Source of the DNA: Daphnia carinata
Taxonomy: Eukaryota; Arthropoda; Branchiopoda; Diplostraca; Daphniidae
NCBI RefSeq assembly: GCF_022539665.2
Contig: NC_081339.1
Span: 7,747,367 to 7,811,366 of the forward strand
DNA length: 64,000 nucleotides
Direction of reading: 5' to 3'
This document shows, piece by piece, positions 1 through 15,398 of the stretch (positions within the stretch are counted from its first letter, which is position 1; each line of letters begins with the position of its first letter). Made by a program: the position numbers and the translations under genes. Under the pieces are notes generated by a model. That model did no database searches. It was not told the origin of the DNA and saw only the letters and a program-made list of their open reading frames with translations.

Positions 1-317
1 TTTGCCCTTCGCTGATCTGCAATGGAAATTCCGAGAAAGAGAGGGAGAGAGAGAGAGAAATTGCCGGGTCATTTGTTCATTTCACTATCCGTTTGGCTCA
101 TTTATTCCAGTCGACGTCGACACAAAAATCAACACACAGCTCTTTTTATTAGCAGCCAACAAAATAAATAATAATAATAAAAAAAAGCTCATCCATCTCA
201 TCTTTGACGATGGCAATAGAACACAAAAGCCCGAGCGTGATGCATTACAGAGAAATAGAAAGATTTTCCTTTTAAATGAATACACACAGATAAACAGAAG
301 AATAACGTGTGTATACA

Positions 318-340
318 ATATATATATATATATATATATA
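318..340. repeat. (TA)n microsatellite
   Basis: A 23-bp uninterrupted TA alternation. Similar short TA blocks occur near 2095-2111, 2470-2481 and 12237-12253. Confidence 0.9.
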
Positions 341-845
341 GCCTATGAATAATTGATTATATATGTAGATTTATAAAAAAAAAAACTAAAAAAAAAACCT
401 TTGCTTGTTGTGTTGTGCGATGTGCCATCGTTGTGCTGACCAATGTCTACAAACATTGATCACCGAAAGTTTTGTGGCGTGTGCTGGGCGCTTCTATTTT
501 CTTGATGCCTATATATTACGCAGTCTGATGGTCGGGGCACACCATGTGCACAAAAGAGAGTTCTCCATCATCGGTAAGAAGGCAGGAGGTAATCGAATCA
601 AAGATAACGATACTCGTGTACAGCCGTTACATGCGTTCAACGTATATAGATAACTCAGAGGAGCAGAATAGAGACACGAGCATATAAATCACGTTGTCAT
701 TTCGTGCAATGGTCTACACATCACCAACTGATGGGCGCCAGTCTGTTTTCTGTATTCTATTATGATGATAAGAAGTGGGGAAATAAAACAAAAAACCAAA
801 AAAAAAAGGGATAGGATTGAGCAGCACGCTTTGTTTTGAGAGAGA

Positions 846-860
846 GGGGGGGGGGGGGGG
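846..860. repeat. Poly-G tract, 15 bp
   Basis: Fifteen consecutive G, preceded by a GA-rich stretch; able in principle to form a G-quadruplex. Confidence 0.9.
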
Positions 861-2315
861 TTGATATACCTCGGTTACTAGGTACTTGAAAAACCAAACA
901 ATAATGTATGCATTTACAGAGTTTTTTTGTTTTTTTTTAACGATGGCCGTGATTTGGAACTGGCTCAGCACAAAAAGAAGGGGAGACATTTGAAATGAAT
1001 AAAAAATGTGGCAACAGGACATCGATGGTCCATCGTAACAGAAATGGAAATTGAAATGTGGCTATACAAAAGAAACAGAGATGAGATATGGAAATACAGA
1101 GGTGATCACCTGCTGTCGTTCTCATCATAATCGCAAAAAATGTCTCGTTTTTTTTGTTTTTTTTTTCTACATACACAAGTATAGATCGGGTTAGAAAACA
1201 AATGAGTCGATAGAGCATTGGGAACGCTATAGGCTTCTTTTGTCATTGTACCACAACTGTTCCATCTTCATCGGAACGCAAGTGATTTAGGAGCAACGAG
1301 ACTTTGAATGCGAATAACTCAAACACGACAGGCCTCAAATAAAAATGAAATAGATTTTCGTGATCGTCGTTCAATGTTGGATAAGAGTCGTATATTCTTT
1401 ATAAATACTGTATATCTAAATTTTTAAAAATAAATAAATAATACGAAAAAGTCGGGCTTATTTTGTTGGGCTTATTTTTGAAACCCGATTTTTTTTTTAT
1501 TTTTAAATTTTGACTTGCTATTCGATAAAACCTAACCTGTTATAACCTATTTCGAACGCTGATTCTGAACAAAATATTAGTTCTCCTCTAAATTGCGTAG
1601 ATTTTGAATTAAAAACGGTATATCAAGGTGTCTTTTACTGCAACCCACGTTCAATTTGAACAACTTATCACCTATTAAATCTCAGGTGAGTGAAACATGG
1701 TTGATTATCACTACATGAAGTTCCAGAATCTCCGCCAAATCCATGAAAAAAAAGGGTCAAATGGCGTATACCTGATCGATATTGCACAGATCGAAATGAC
1801 TTCGCTCGGCTTAACACGCCCACCGAAAAGCCGCATTTCGTCTTATATAAGATTTTATTTCTACATACTAACATAGCACAGATAAAAAAAAAAAAAAAGA
1901 AGGAAACGACCACTGCGTTCCATCGAAATGCCCATTAGCATTGCTTTTATTGAGCCAGTGGTGCAGAAGATGGTCGTAAGATCCGAACGCCTTAAGTCTC
2001 TTTCTCTCTCTTTCCATCACTATAGCCAAAGAAACGAATAGATGATGATGAGATGCGGGTATACACACAACATCGCCTAACCAAAAAAAAAAAAATATAT
2101 ATATATATATATGATAGAAAAAGAATATTAACGACTGTGAAAAAAAAACAAAAAAAAAAAAAAACATTTCGGCTTCATCTGATTGTGGTCATCAGCCCGA
2201 TCATAATTGGTTCTGATGGACAATAACCCGATTTCTCGCTGTAGTGCCCCAAAACCCGCCCTATATAGTATATATAAAGCGTCTAATCCATCTAGAAAGC
2301 TCTTCTCCCCTCTTT

Positions 2316-2339
2316 TCTCTCTCTCTCTCTCTCTCTCTC
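2316..2339. repeat. (CT)n microsatellite
   Basis: A pyrimidine CT repeat of about 24 bp within a mixed CT/T-rich block. Confidence 0.9.
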
Positions 2340-5300
2340 CATTATGGCATATAAGAACTAATAGAACAACAGTAGCTCCAGTCGTCCATATACACACGAA
2401 CACCCCGCCCCGTGGCTTTTAACAACTTATGGACACAAAGTTTTTGGCATATAGCCCTTCCCTTTTTTTTATATATATATATACACGGGGGCTTTTCGAC
2501 TGCACACTGCACTTTTATTTCTTTTCTTTTTTCCCTACTCTCCTTATATACACATACGCATGGCCTGATAAAGAGCCCCGCCGCGCCCCGGCCATTACCC
2601 ACAAAAAGGGGGGCGAGTTGGGGTTTTTAAAGGGAAAAAAATTCTGAACGAGAAAAGAGGCTGTCAGTCATTATAGGTCTCTCCTCTCTCTCTCTTTATA
2701 ACTCGACACGCCGACTCTCCTTCTTTTATATAGGCGTTGCTGTTATTATTCACAAACGTCTATGGCAAGTTTTTCCCTGTGTATATATTCCAAGAGTTAT
2801 AGACAGCCGAGAGAGCGCACTGTATTCATCTAAAGTGCCCCAATCGAGAGAGAAGTGGAGGGCTATATATGCTTTCAATTCCCTCCTCTTCCATCAGAAG
2901 AGGGAGAGGAGAGCCACACAGTGGCGTGATGCGATTCGTCGCGTTTCGCCCGTCAACACAGTCGGCCGAGCAAAGGCGACAAATGTTTGAATAATAGACG
3001 TCAGCAAGGCACAAGAAAAAAGAAAGAAGATCGGCACTATGTGTATGTATATATATATATACCCACATGCAGTCAATTTCTTTTTTGAGCGGTGGGGAGG
3101 GTTGTAGCAATTTGCATCTGTTTATGCAACATCAAATGTAAAAAAGGAAGGCGCATTCTCTGATGTGGCGAAAAGAGTGTTTAGTCAAGTGGCAGCATTC
3201 GTGATGGAGAATTGGTGTTAGGATGAATGTTGGCTTTTATTTTTTTATTTTTTTATTTTTTTTTTTAGAAAAGGGAGGAAGCCAAAACAAATGTATTCAG
3301 GTCACTAAATTTCCGAGGCTTTGCATATCAAGATCAATGGGAAATATGAGCATTTTTTCGTTCCCATAATAAAAACGTGTTTAAAGGTCATTCCTATATC
3401 TAACGTGAAGAGAAGTGAAAAGGGAAAATTGCAGATTGATGCTCGAAAAACGAAGAGCTGCTACGTCAGCGATCAAAATTCAATCAGCCGTCATTACCTA
3501 TTGGATATATATATATAAGCGCACGATCATTATCATATCTATGGGAGGTACCTTCTATAGCGCAGCTGACAGCATCACGTGGGGTTGGTATTCGTTCAAG
3601 TGCACATAAGTCCACGGATTTCTGCGTGTAAAAAGATTTGTTGGCTCGGAAATCATTCGAATTTTCTACTTCGCCCTCTGCTTCGCTCTCTTTATTTTCT
3701 TTCAGGGTTTGTCTATTTAATTATGCGAGTCTAGATGGAACTTGATTTCAATTTTCTTTTATAGCGTGTGCCATTGTGTACCTTTTTCTCTATCGGGAGC
3801 ATATAAATTAAAATGCGGAGGCAGGTTTATTTATATGTAGACGTGAATGTTAAATTACATTTATCTTTGGCTGTGTGGCGGTTCGATCTGTTCCGTTTTA
3901 TTGGAAACACGCCTTCCTCCCTTTTATACAACGGAGGGGGGGCATACATTCTCCGCAAAATTCTCGGTTGAACGAATTGATCTACATCCCTCATATATAT
4001 TTTCACGAATGACGTCCATGACCGAATTACAAAACATCCTGTTTCGTACGTGGCAGTGTATAGAATGATCTCATTCATCATTCACAAACTATTAAGAACA
4101 CCTATAATCTTTAACAGCCAGTAAGCCAACAACAAATAACATCTAAATTGGATAAGATGACGTGCAAAAAAAAAAAAGAAAAGAAAAGAAACAGCTTGAA
4201 ATTTCGTAAATGGGTTGATGCTTTTCAAATATAAAGTCTCTTCTATATCAAAAATGATATATCAAAAGGAGGCCAATCGAGTATAGCATCTGCTGATGTT
4301 ATGGGCGCAGACAAGATGATCCGCTAATTCGAGTGGAAACCCCCTTTTTCTTTTGCTCTACCTCACAAAAAGGGGAACAACAACTGTCCCTCTTTAAAAA
4401 AAAAAAAAAATTTACACTCATTGTCGTCCCTTTCTACAAACAGATGGATGGATTAAGAATCACAGTATTTGTATTTACAACGGTTGAACGGTGAAACAGA
4501 ACAGAAGGCGATGTCTCCATTGATTTGTGTACTTACATTTGCTTGTCGATAACCCCATAGAGGGGCAAATAAAAAGACGATCTAATGTCTACACACAAAC
4601 ATCCCATAAAAGAAAACTAGGGAGGCTGAAAGTGCGGCTTATTGATCGTTGATTCACACACACACATGTGTCTGTGTGTGTATCAAAGCCTAAAATCATC
4701 AAGCGATCAGCAGGGCCTGTATTGTCCCACACGGGATGACAGCAGAGAGTGAGATCTAGATCGTGTGTTTTTCGCTTGTGATCTACGTACATTAATCCCC
4801 CGTAACTATCCGTTGGTGTTGTAACAAAATAGACACAAGGGTGAGGTAAAGGGGTGAGCAAAAACACGGAGCCCCCTTATTTCCTGTCATTGAATAGATG
4901 ATTAGATGTAATACAACCGCACTTTGTGTACGTACCCTCATTACACGTATAGATTTGTGTGTGTGTGTGTGTGTGAGCTGATTACGCATCGATTCACGTC
5001 GAAAGCGCCAGCCCTCACATGACGTGTCAATTTGATTGTCCCTCTCTTTGGGCAGAAAGTTTTTGCTAAACAAATGAATTTTGGAGACGGCGTGTATTCA
5101 TTTTTTTTTTTGTGACCACTGAACTAGTACACATACCGTACTGTAAATTGCTTGTATGTAACGACACACACGTGAGAAACGGTTCAGCAGTCTAAGAAGA
5201 GTATATAGGTGTATATTCAATGTCGTTGAAAAGGCTTAAAAAAAAAGATCAAGTCTATATTTATAAAGCATGCCTGTCATCTCACGAAGAGCAATGATGT

Positions 5301-8300
5301 TCGCACGCATACGCCAGAAATCTAAAGAAAAAAGACCCCCCCCCTTTTTTTTTATCTTTATTTAAAAAAAAAATTCATAATGAATAAGTCGCTTTGTGCT
5401 CCTGTCACTGAGATGTTTAAGAAATTTTCTTTTTTTTTTTCTCTCTTTTTTTTTTTTTTTTTTGCTGTTCAAAACGATGGAGACGTTGAACTGCCTTCTA
5501 ATAGAGTGGGGCTCTTCGTTTTCTTTCCCTTCGCTGTTTGTGCACTAGACGTAGAGGGGATTTTCATGTCGCCACGACGTATAACTTTTTATTGTCCACC
5601 ATGTTTCACCCGCCTACCCTTTTAAATATGATGGAAGGAGTGGCTGTTATATACCGCGTCTCGTGAAAACATTCGCCCCCCCCCTTTATTCCGTCCATAA
5701 AAAGCGGCTGCTATCAAGATTTATTTTTATTATTTTTTTTTTTTAATTCAAAAAGGAAAAAAAAAAAAAAAAAAAAGCTGCAACTCATCCGAGCTAATGA
5801 AGGCAAATTGATAGGCCATTGCTGCTGTACAGTTGCGTCTTGTTGTTCAATAAGAACGGGGAGGAGGGTTTGAACTGAGTTAGTTTTCACACGAACCGGT
5901 TAGCGTTTCAATATCAAATAACACTCACATTATTTTCCTTTGGATGTATATTCACACGTGTAGAAATGGCTTTGGGCTGTACACCGTCTGGTTTATATAA
6001 TAATGGAAAGAAATTAATGAAATTATATACCCGCATTTTTTGCTTTTTTGTTTTTATTTGCTTAAATTATCAGTTTGTTTGCGCACCGTTCGCACGAATT
6101 GGGGCTTTTTTCCCCCCACTTCTTTTTGTACAAAGAAAAATGGACCAATAGCAGTTCTCGCTTAGAAAAAGAAATACCAAAAGCTTTATTGTACAATTTT
6201 TTCAAGTGGCCAAAAGAAGTCTGTACATAATGGAACGGTCGTGTTAAAGACGCGGCGATTCGTGCGCTGCTCACGCACTAAAGTCACAGCTGTCTTAACA
6301 ATAAACGACAACAAGAGTGGACGATGAAGACGTCCACTTGATGCTGTTGAATGAGGAAGGATTTCTTCTTTTTTTTTTTCTTTCTATTTTTTGCCGCTAA
6401 TCGCCAGTCACGAAAAGAGGACTCTTCAAAACTGACGTGAAAAGGAAGCGATGATGTGCGCAAACTCATCCGGGCCCGTCTCGCCTCTTTTTTTTTAAAT
6501 AATCAACACACACACACACATACACAGAACGATATACTTGTATAGAAAAAGCTATTGGGTACTACGTTTCGTTCTTTTGATTAGCTTTTGCAGATTCATC
6601 GTCGAATCAACAGGGAAACACGTAGACACTGTCAAAGAAGAGGCGTCTTTTTCAAAAAAAAAAAAAAAAAAAAAAAAAGAAAAAGAAACGGGGCTATTAT
6701 GCGTGTTGTTGCACACGCCGTTCACAGGAATTCCGATGGGCTTTACACACAACAACCGCCCTTTTCAACCCTCATCTATTTCGAGGAGGGCTTTGCTCTT
6801 TTGTTGTTCGCTACTGCACTCGACTTCTCTTTCGATACACACACACACACACCAAAAATTGGGTTTTAAAAAAGAAGATTAGCGCTTAAGTTTCCTTACT
6901 TTTCTTGTTGATAGGCCGTGGGAAAAAAAAATTTGAGTGCAAGGTAAGAGCTTTACATCATAGATCATCTGTTTATCATGTTCCCGAGTAGATCCGCGGG
7001 AGTATAGCGCGAAGATCTTCATCGTTTAGGTGCTTCCAGTTCGATGGCAAGAGTCATGTTTTGCGAGAAGGAAGAATGCAAGGATAAGAACACAATGAAG
7101 ATATAAAAAGAAGTTAGATTTTCCGTGTATACTACACTGTGAGAATACACAATTAAAGAGAGCTGGCATTGGCTGAGACAGTGTCACGACATTGTCGGTG
7201 ACATTGCATTTGCCGTGTTTAATAGTCGAAACAAGGACACATTTTTTTTTAAGGGAGCCTATATGCTATGCATATATGTAATAGACGTTGCTTGTGTTAG
7301 CGTATAACTGCTGCAAAGTGTATAATAAAAAAAAAAAAGAGAAGCCTTTCCACACACACAAAAAAAGTGAGTGAGAAAAAGGGCTGGTTATTGGACGAGG
7401 GGGGGGGGGAGGGGGGAGGGTTTAGAACCGTTGGGGAAATCAAGAGCACTCAGGACGACGTCAGTTGTTGTACCACCACAACAGCAACAGTATATATATA
7501 TATACAGATAATGTAACGGCATTGGCTCCGTCTCTTTTTACAAGGTATTTTTTTTTTCTTTCGAACTGTGGCCTGTTTTAAGGTTGGACATTTCAAAACC
7601 GAACATAAATGCAACGTTTTATTGCGGCTTGATGTTCTCGTTTTATTTCCATTTCGTGGGAAATGTGGAATTAAATAAGCGAATCTACAGTTGCACCAAC
7701 TAAAAACAACAAAAAAGATAACAGCAAATGAAAAAAAAAAAAAATAAATAAATTGAAATGACAAGTAAATAAAAATAAAATACTGAAAAAAAAAAAAAAA
7801 AAAGAAATGAGAGATTTTATAGCTGTGCTATTCATTTTTTTTTTTAAATAACACATTTTCACAGAGCTACCGGCTGCGGTATACGCAATCAACGAAATCG
7901 GCTATTCCATTAGCAATATAGATTTTATTTCTTAAAAAAAAAAAAAATGAATCATTAAAATTCTTATTGATCAACTGATGATGATCGTCTAGAAATCAGC
8001 CGTTGCCAAGGCAATCGTGTTTATTCAAAACACCCGTTGAAATGAGCACGTCTCATCGGCGTGATGAATCGGCCACAACCATTTTCAGTCTTTTTTCGAT
8101 ACGAAAGACAACACGCAAATGTTGCACATTTCGATGCAAACGGAAGAATGCAAATACAAGTATATATATGAGTTAAACATACATACGCATTTTGTATGTA
8201 TAGGCTAATCATTGAGTGTATAAGGGAGTGGAAGAATTGCATTTGTACGCGACCGCCCCGAAAACAAAATGGATCGGCCATTCTCCCAATTCCCTTTCCA

Positions 8301-8333
8301 TTTTGTTTTTTGTTTTTTTCTTTTTGGCAGTTG

Positions 8334-8335
<2 letters not shown>

Positions 8336-8377
<42 letters not shown>
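8336..8377. repeat. (GT)21 microsatellite
   Basis: A 42-bp perfect GT repeat, the longest dinucleotide repeat seen in the window. Confidence 0.95.
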
Positions 8378-8380
<3 letters not shown>

Positions 8381-10783
8381 TTAGCAAAACGAAAGAAACA
8401 GGCAGACTGTCCAGCTATTGGGGCGGTAACATTTTTTTATTTTTCCTGGAACCACCAGAAAAAAAAAAAAAAAAGGACAGGCGTGAATGGTTTGTCACGC
8501 GTTCGCTTTCCTACATATACGCGCCGCAATGGCGCGCAGTCGATCAAAATGACACGGCCATCAGAAAAGAAGAGAAAAAAAAAATGCGCTTTCCTTGATG
8601 GCCTCCTTTTGAAAGACGTTTGGCGATGATGGAGAGCGTTAAAACAAAAAAACCAAAAACAAAAAAGAAATGGGAATGAGAGAGACCTCTAAAAGAGGTT
8701 TAGATATCCGCAGGATGCACTCCGGTGCGGGTCGCGTGATCAATCTGATGGCGGCACACGATAGAAACATGAACAGCAGACGCCGAATCGTTCGAAGATT
8801 ACTCATCAAAAATGGGGATGAAGGAACAGATCGCTCTGCGCACCCGACATAATCAAAGAGAACAAAAGGAGAAAACATTATATCTTCTGCTGCTGCTGGA
8901 TGTATATGTACATGGATGGATATTATGTCTACACCCATACCCTCATCATCACTTGTACATTTACACACACACACACACACACACACAGACCAAAGAGCAC
9001 CACAAAAAATTGTGGCTGTCCATTTTTTTGTTGTTGTTGTTGTTTCTTATACACATCTTCAGATTATATCCCAAATTGCTGATGTAACAAACGCCATCAC
9101 GTCTTTCCAGTTGCAAACGTCAGTGCATAGCCTCGAGGGTGGGCGTTGGCATTCCAATTTGAACTTCACTCTTCTCTCTCTCTTTCTTTTTTTTTTTTTT
9201 TGTTTGAATTCCTGAGCTCCTTTTTGTATACAGCGCTTTTGCTTTAATGAGGAGAGAGATGTATATTGTCGTGGGGTTTCCACAGTTCCGAACGAGTGTG
9301 TATTATTTTTAAATCATAAAAAAAAACAAAAAAAAACAACTTGAGGCAGCTGCCACTAAAGTTCATTTCCGTTTCGGATGAAACATCGCAAATGATGAGC
9401 ACGACGGTATACATAGTTTCGGTATCAGCGTATATTACAATGAAACAACAGTTGACACCGCACGCCGTTGTTTGTTTAATTGTTATTACTTGGGATATAA
9501 CCCTCTTCCATATGATATTATGCGATGGGTTTCGCATTATACAACCGTCGGGTCCCCCCCCCCCCCCCCAATTAGACAAACAATGAACCCGCAAAAAAAA
9601 AAAAAAAAAAAGAAAAGAGACTAAGGCCATAAAATCTTAGTCTGGCCTTCTTTTTTTGGATTGGTCGTGTTAACTTCGTTACATTAATATCCCCAAACGT
9701 GAAAATAAGTTAAAAAAAAAACAAAAACAAAAAAAAAACAGGAAACGAGTGGGATGAATATATAAAGTGCGCATTAAAGTAGGGTTTTATTATTTATTTT
9801 TTTTTTTTCGATGTCGTTTGACAGGAAACGGAGCTGCTTAGATTGTAATCCATCGATGATTAGAAGCTCGTGACATCAGTCGAGTCCTACGATCGTATAT
9901 ACTTAAGAACAACGAGGCCCTTTAGTTTGAAGCTTCTTTGCCCCCCATCCTTTGATCGAACGTTTTTCTTTTCTTGTTCCATTGTGTGATCTACGAGCTT
10001 TGAACGCTTCCGTTTCTCGTAGAGAAATTGGATTCTCGCTTACGGTTGGATGGACGCGGAATCTTAAAAAAGAAAAAGGTTATTACGTTGTCCGCGCATG
10101 GCAGAGACACGGGGCAAAGTAGCAAGTCACGAAAAAGAAAAAGACTTTCATTTCTTATATATACGCGTATAACGTTATTAGGTTTACTACAACACAGTGG
10201 CACCCCCCCCCCCCCTCCGTCTTTTCTTTAGTCTCTTGTATTCACGTAAAGCCTCTCTCTTGTGTGTTTGTTCCACGACTGAGCCCTGAATGTTCATCTG
10301 AGTGGTGTCACTTCCCGTTTCCATCTTTTTACTCTCAATCATGTCCCTTTTTATTTTGAACTGCCTGCTTTTGTGTGAGCTTAACCTGGCCTGCAAAGTG
10401 ACGCAACGAGCATCACCATAACACAATGCGTATACATACACACACATATAGAAAAGCACCCCCATTTATTCTGTTCAGGACTTGTAGCGACGTTGCGTCC
10501 AGCCTACGAAATGAAGGGCCTAATAGGCCACACTATAGTTTAATGTCTTTGTATTATTCGCAGTAGCAACTGCGTTTGGTCTAATGGAACACACCATCCG
10601 AGACTAATGTCCAACACACACACACACACACATACACACAAAAACAGCAGTTTTTTGCCTTATGCACGCTCCGTCGGGATCTTAATCGAATTTGGGGAAA
10701 GATCCACACGTCTCGGGAACAACACACAGCTAACACGGCGGCTATAATAATGCAATAGGACATGATAGATTTATATTAAAGAG

Positions 10784-10790
<7 letters not shown>

Positions 10791-10822
<32 letters not shown>
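10791..10822. repeat. (GA)16 microsatellite
   Basis: A 32-bp perfect GA repeat following a short imperfect GAAA run. Confidence 0.95.
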
Positions 10823-10825
<3 letters not shown>

Positions 10826-13800
10826 CATGATGATAGAATGGGAACAAACTCGACCGTGAAGTGAGTGGGGGGAGGGGGACTATGTAGTGTTCTGTCTATC
10901 GTTTGATAAATAGAGAAAGCCAATAGACTGAGGACAAAAAAAAAAAAAAAAAGAAAGAAAACGGTAGGGAAAATAATAAAAACGATCAAATTGATCGTGT
11001 CCGTGATGATGGCGTGGTCGGGAAACGCTGGCGATTGGACACGGATCTCGCATTGATCCCCCCCCCCCCACATTTTTTTTTTTGTTTAACATGCCACTGA
11101 TTTTTATGCATGTTTCTTCACGCAAAAAGCATGGGTTAAACGAAAACAGTTCTGTGTAGCATCAATAGATTTCTGCAATGGCGCACAAAAGGCCTCTTGT
11201 ATACTCCAACCGGCCAAAAGAATTGCTAATTCAATGGATGGAAAATAGAAAAGGATGCATGTCTTTTGCTTGGAGGGGAGGGGGGGGGGGGGAGGCAAAG
11301 CTATACACATTACACATCGGAAGATATATAATATAATACATATAAAATACATAAGAAGAGACTATAGTTAGCTATTTCTACTCGATGGAGTCGGACGGGC
11401 GCAACGGAATCGAGCGGTGATAATCTGAAAGATTGGGCCGGCATGACGCTCGGCTGCCTTGCTTTTAATAGCGCACGCGCACGCGTCTCCCTCTTTTCTT
11501 TTTTTTTTTATTTTCTTTTATTTTTCTTTGATATTTCCTCTTAATGTAGTGACTTGCCGCATCGTTACGCACACACCCCATCATTCCTGCAACGTTCTGA
11601 AAATTGAAAACCATCGCCTCAATCACCCACTTTTCCTTTTGCTTTCCTGAAATAAAAAAAAAAAAAAGCCGCTTCTATTTATTGCATTTGCAACGGGTGC
11701 AAGCGTGAGCGTTTGCTTCATCCGTTTAACCATGTCTCTGAGTTTATATACAATCCGTGTTTGTACATATATATATATGTACCAGTCTTCTTTCCTATAA
11801 ATAATCCCTCCACTTTTACATTGTGAGTTGTCTTGTGATTTGTTTTTTGTTTTTTTTTTTGTTTTTTTGGAGGGGGGATGACCCCCTTAGTAACATGAAT
11901 AGAGCCTGATACTTCGGGGCTAGTATTTCATAAATGTGACACAAAAGAGGGAAAAGTTTGAGGTCAGTTGCACTCCATCAACGACGGGGGTCTGCCCGGA
12001 AAGTGCGACCGGACTCTGTACGAAGTTGAGCACAACAACAACAACAAGGAAAAGAAAAAAAAAAAAAAAAAAAAGCTTTGCCAGTTCGGTTAAAGAGTTG
12101 TTGGCTTTTTGGCTCTCAGTTCTGTGTATATATATGGCTGCCGCATTTTGCTTTTTTTCCGGATGTCCGTACGTCACTTGCTGACCACTTCCGCATATCA
12201 CTGACTCCTCTCTCTCTCTCTCTCTCGCCTGTATGTATATATATATATATATATCTACTATAAATGTCCATTGTCTACAACTGTGAAGAGAAAGAGATAT
12301 GCTGCATTTGCCTGTTTTTATTGCCAGCCCCAAAAAGCGTTGGGTATATAACACATACATACATGGCAGTTTTTCGAATGTCATGCACAAAAGGGGAGTC
12401 AACGGCAAAGGCAGGAAATGGACAGCGTGGCAGCGTGACAGTTTGGCTTGACTCCCGCGTTAAAAAAAAGAAAAGAAAAAAAAAGGGGGGTGGGTTAGGT
12501 GGGTGGAAGGGAGGGAAACCCCCAACTCTAATTCCGGACACATTACACCGATTGACACTAGATCGACCACACAGCGCGAAGCAAAAAATCCTGTACACAC
12601 ACGTACTAATGTATTATAGAATTATTTTCGGCAAAAAAAAGGATAGAGAAAATACATTTCCGGTATAAACATCGTGATCGCATTCAATGTCCGTTTTGCT
12701 GGCACTGTACGTAAAACACCATTTTCTTGTAGTGGCCATGTCGTTCGTACGCGGAGACTTGAAATCGAAAGCTCTGCCGACGTACAACGCAAAGCCAACG
12801 ACTGAGAAAATAGAGTCTTTCATCATTTGACATCTCCCCCCTTTGAATTTTCGTGAAAAAGAGCGGCCATCGGTCTACCGTGAAAAGCCCCATCGCTTTC
12901 GTCTTACACGACGAGCCCCGACGATGTTAAAAAAAAAAAAAAGTTGGACTCCTTTTATCGGATGTAAACGGAAGTCGATGCCGACTAAAAGGACCTGCCT
13001 CTTACATCCCCCCTTTTTAAAAATGGTATATAACACATTTGATCGTGATGCGAAGCACTTATATAAAGAAATCAGATAGATAGATATATATGCATTTATA
13101 CATAACCATCGACAAAATAGCCACGTCTATTTATTTGAAGAAGAAAAAAAAAGAGTTATTATAGATGGGTTCATGTATTTTTTTTTTCTTTTCACGGTCG
13201 CTCGATTCCCGCTTTCGTCCGCTCCACTTGGCCAGCTGAACTGATTTTTTTCTTTTTATTTTATCCACAGCGAAAAAAAGGTCGAGCACAGTTTCCGGTC
13301 CTTGCCCCGTTTCATGTCCGGGGCTTCTTTTCCATTTTCGTCGTTTTTCTCTTATTATTCTTGTCTTTCTTTTTTTTTACAGCTCTTAAAATGTGTATCT
13401 ATACATACAAGTCCTTTTTTTTTGTATTGAGATTGCGGCCATCCGTTCCGATATGTACATATACACACACACACACACACACGAAAGTATATAGGCCCTT
13501 CCAATTGGCTATAAAAGGTCCAGGGTGATGGCATCGTCAGTTATATATGTTTATCCAGTTTCCGCACTTTTGACCTCTTCTGCTGCTTACACATGTCCTG
13601 TGCACTCGAGTATATAGACCCTGTTCCATTCTTATAGATTTATAATGCAATCATTTGAATAAATTAACCTTTTTTTTTTTTTTTTCCTTCTCCCTCTCTC
13701 CATCCCCTACATAACGAGAGGAGAAAAGGCTAAATAAGCGTAGAGCTATCTGTATACAAAAGAGGATTTGATCGTGTGTCGTATTAGCTTTGCTGCTGAT

Positions 13801-14330
13801 TTCCTCTGTGTGTGTGTGTGTGTGTGTCCCTTTTTTTTTTTTTCGTGTGTGTACCCCTTCTTTCCTTTTTGGCTGACGTACAAATAGACAACACAAACAC
13901 AGACGACGACTCATAAAGAGCATTGAATGGATTGGACACACACACACACATACAAAAAAAAGATGTTAAAAGAGATCGTGAGGGGGAGGGAGGGGATCTT
14001 CTTTTATTCTTTCGCCCCCCCCCCCTTTCTCTGCGTGTGTGTGTGTGTGTCTGATACAATCGTCACTATCACAGTGGCCATCATAAATTGGCTCGGTAAC
14101 AACCGGATACACTCCATTCTCCATGGGATCTCCTCTTAGGTCCTCCTCCCCCTCCCCCTTCTCTCCACTAGAAGAACCTCCGCATTATAAAAGAGTTTTC
14201 TCGTTAGATTCAATTGGTCCCCTCTCTCTCTCTCTCTTTTGTGTGTGTGTGTGACTATATAGATATATATACATATTACCATCGTATCATGTATTATATC
14301 ATTTCTTATTCTTCTATCTCTCATTTTTTT

Positions 14331-14353
14331 GTTGTTGTTGTTGTTGTTGTTGT
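14331..14353. repeat. (GTT)n trinucleotide repeat
   Basis: About seven and a half GTT units after a T7 run, in non-coding DNA. Confidence 0.9.
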
Positions 14354-15398
14354 CTCTCTTGCTTTTTCTTTTGTTTGTTTGTTATTCAATACATACACAA
14401 CATACCGCACAATGAGCTCACAGCACATAAACAATATAATGACGTTTGTAATAATAACATAACACCGTCGGGGCTATCGACATTGGGCCTGGTTCTCCTC
14501 TTCTTTTTTTTTTTTTTTTTTTCAATGGTGTTATTAATACGAAATCAAATCGAACGTTGTAAAAAATTGTGTGGGAAGAGAGTTCGATGATCAATCAATT
14601 TTTCTTTTTAGGCATTGACGTGTTAACAAATGCATTTATAGACCCTGCGTGTGAGGTCTCCCGCAAATCCAGTTTGGCTCTGCCCTTCGTCTGGAAATCT
14701 AAATCTACGATTGATCGAAAAAAAAAAACAAACAAACAAACAAATGCTTTCCAATCATCAGCAGTGCTAAATCTATTCGTTATTTTTTTTTTTTTTAGAG
14801 GGGCAGTTTGTAGACATCTTTCACAACTTTTTATTTTCGAAATAAAAAGTGTTACACGTGTGTGACCCTTTGTTTGGTTTTGTTTTTATGCCAGGCCACA
14901 ATTGCTCGATCCTACCCTTCCAGGCTGATGTAATTAATAATTAACTAAAAAAAAAAAAAAAAAAAAGAAAGAGAGAGAAAGCCAAACAAAACGTGAATCA
15001 ACGCAAAACATAATAACACGTACACATTATACACGTCGATTATTTTTTTTTAATATCTATATAGGTTTAAACACAAACGCATCAATTGACGCTGTAACTT
15101 AAACAAATCGCCTCGTTTTGAATGGAACAAAAACCGCAATCCCGATTTATTCTTTTTCTTGTTCAAAAAGGGGAGTTGCGCAATTATTTGTGTTTGTTTT
15201 TTGTTTTTTTCTTTTCATCATCGTCGAAAAAAAAAATAAAAAAAAAAAGAAAACAAAACGAGAATTAAAAAAAAAATAAAATAAAATAATTCCGACATAA
15301 AAGAACTTGGTTCTCATCGGTTTTTGTTGTTTTGTTTTGTTGTTTTCTTTTGCGTCGAGATTCACGAACGAATCTGTCAGGAGGAATGCTTGAGGCTA

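Larger units (their letters stand above)
1..15396. other. Gene-poor low-complexity flank downstream of BarH
   Basis: I find no supportable protein-coding or RNA gene here. Open frames are short and mostly read through A/T tracts or dinucleotide repeats, and none resembles a known domain. The stretch is packed with runs of A, T, C and G plus TA, CT, GT, GA and TTG microsatellites. The distal part of the BarH 3' UTR and BarH enhancers may lie here, but nothing in the sequence marks them. Confidence 0.6.

Noticed and set aside
8216-8629. 137-codon open frame through a GT repeat
   Set aside because: Low-complexity translation in several frames on both strands, no splice or domain support.
11920-12408. 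162-codon minus-strand open frame
   Set aside because: Composed of poly-A/T and microsatellite translation; no recognisable domain.
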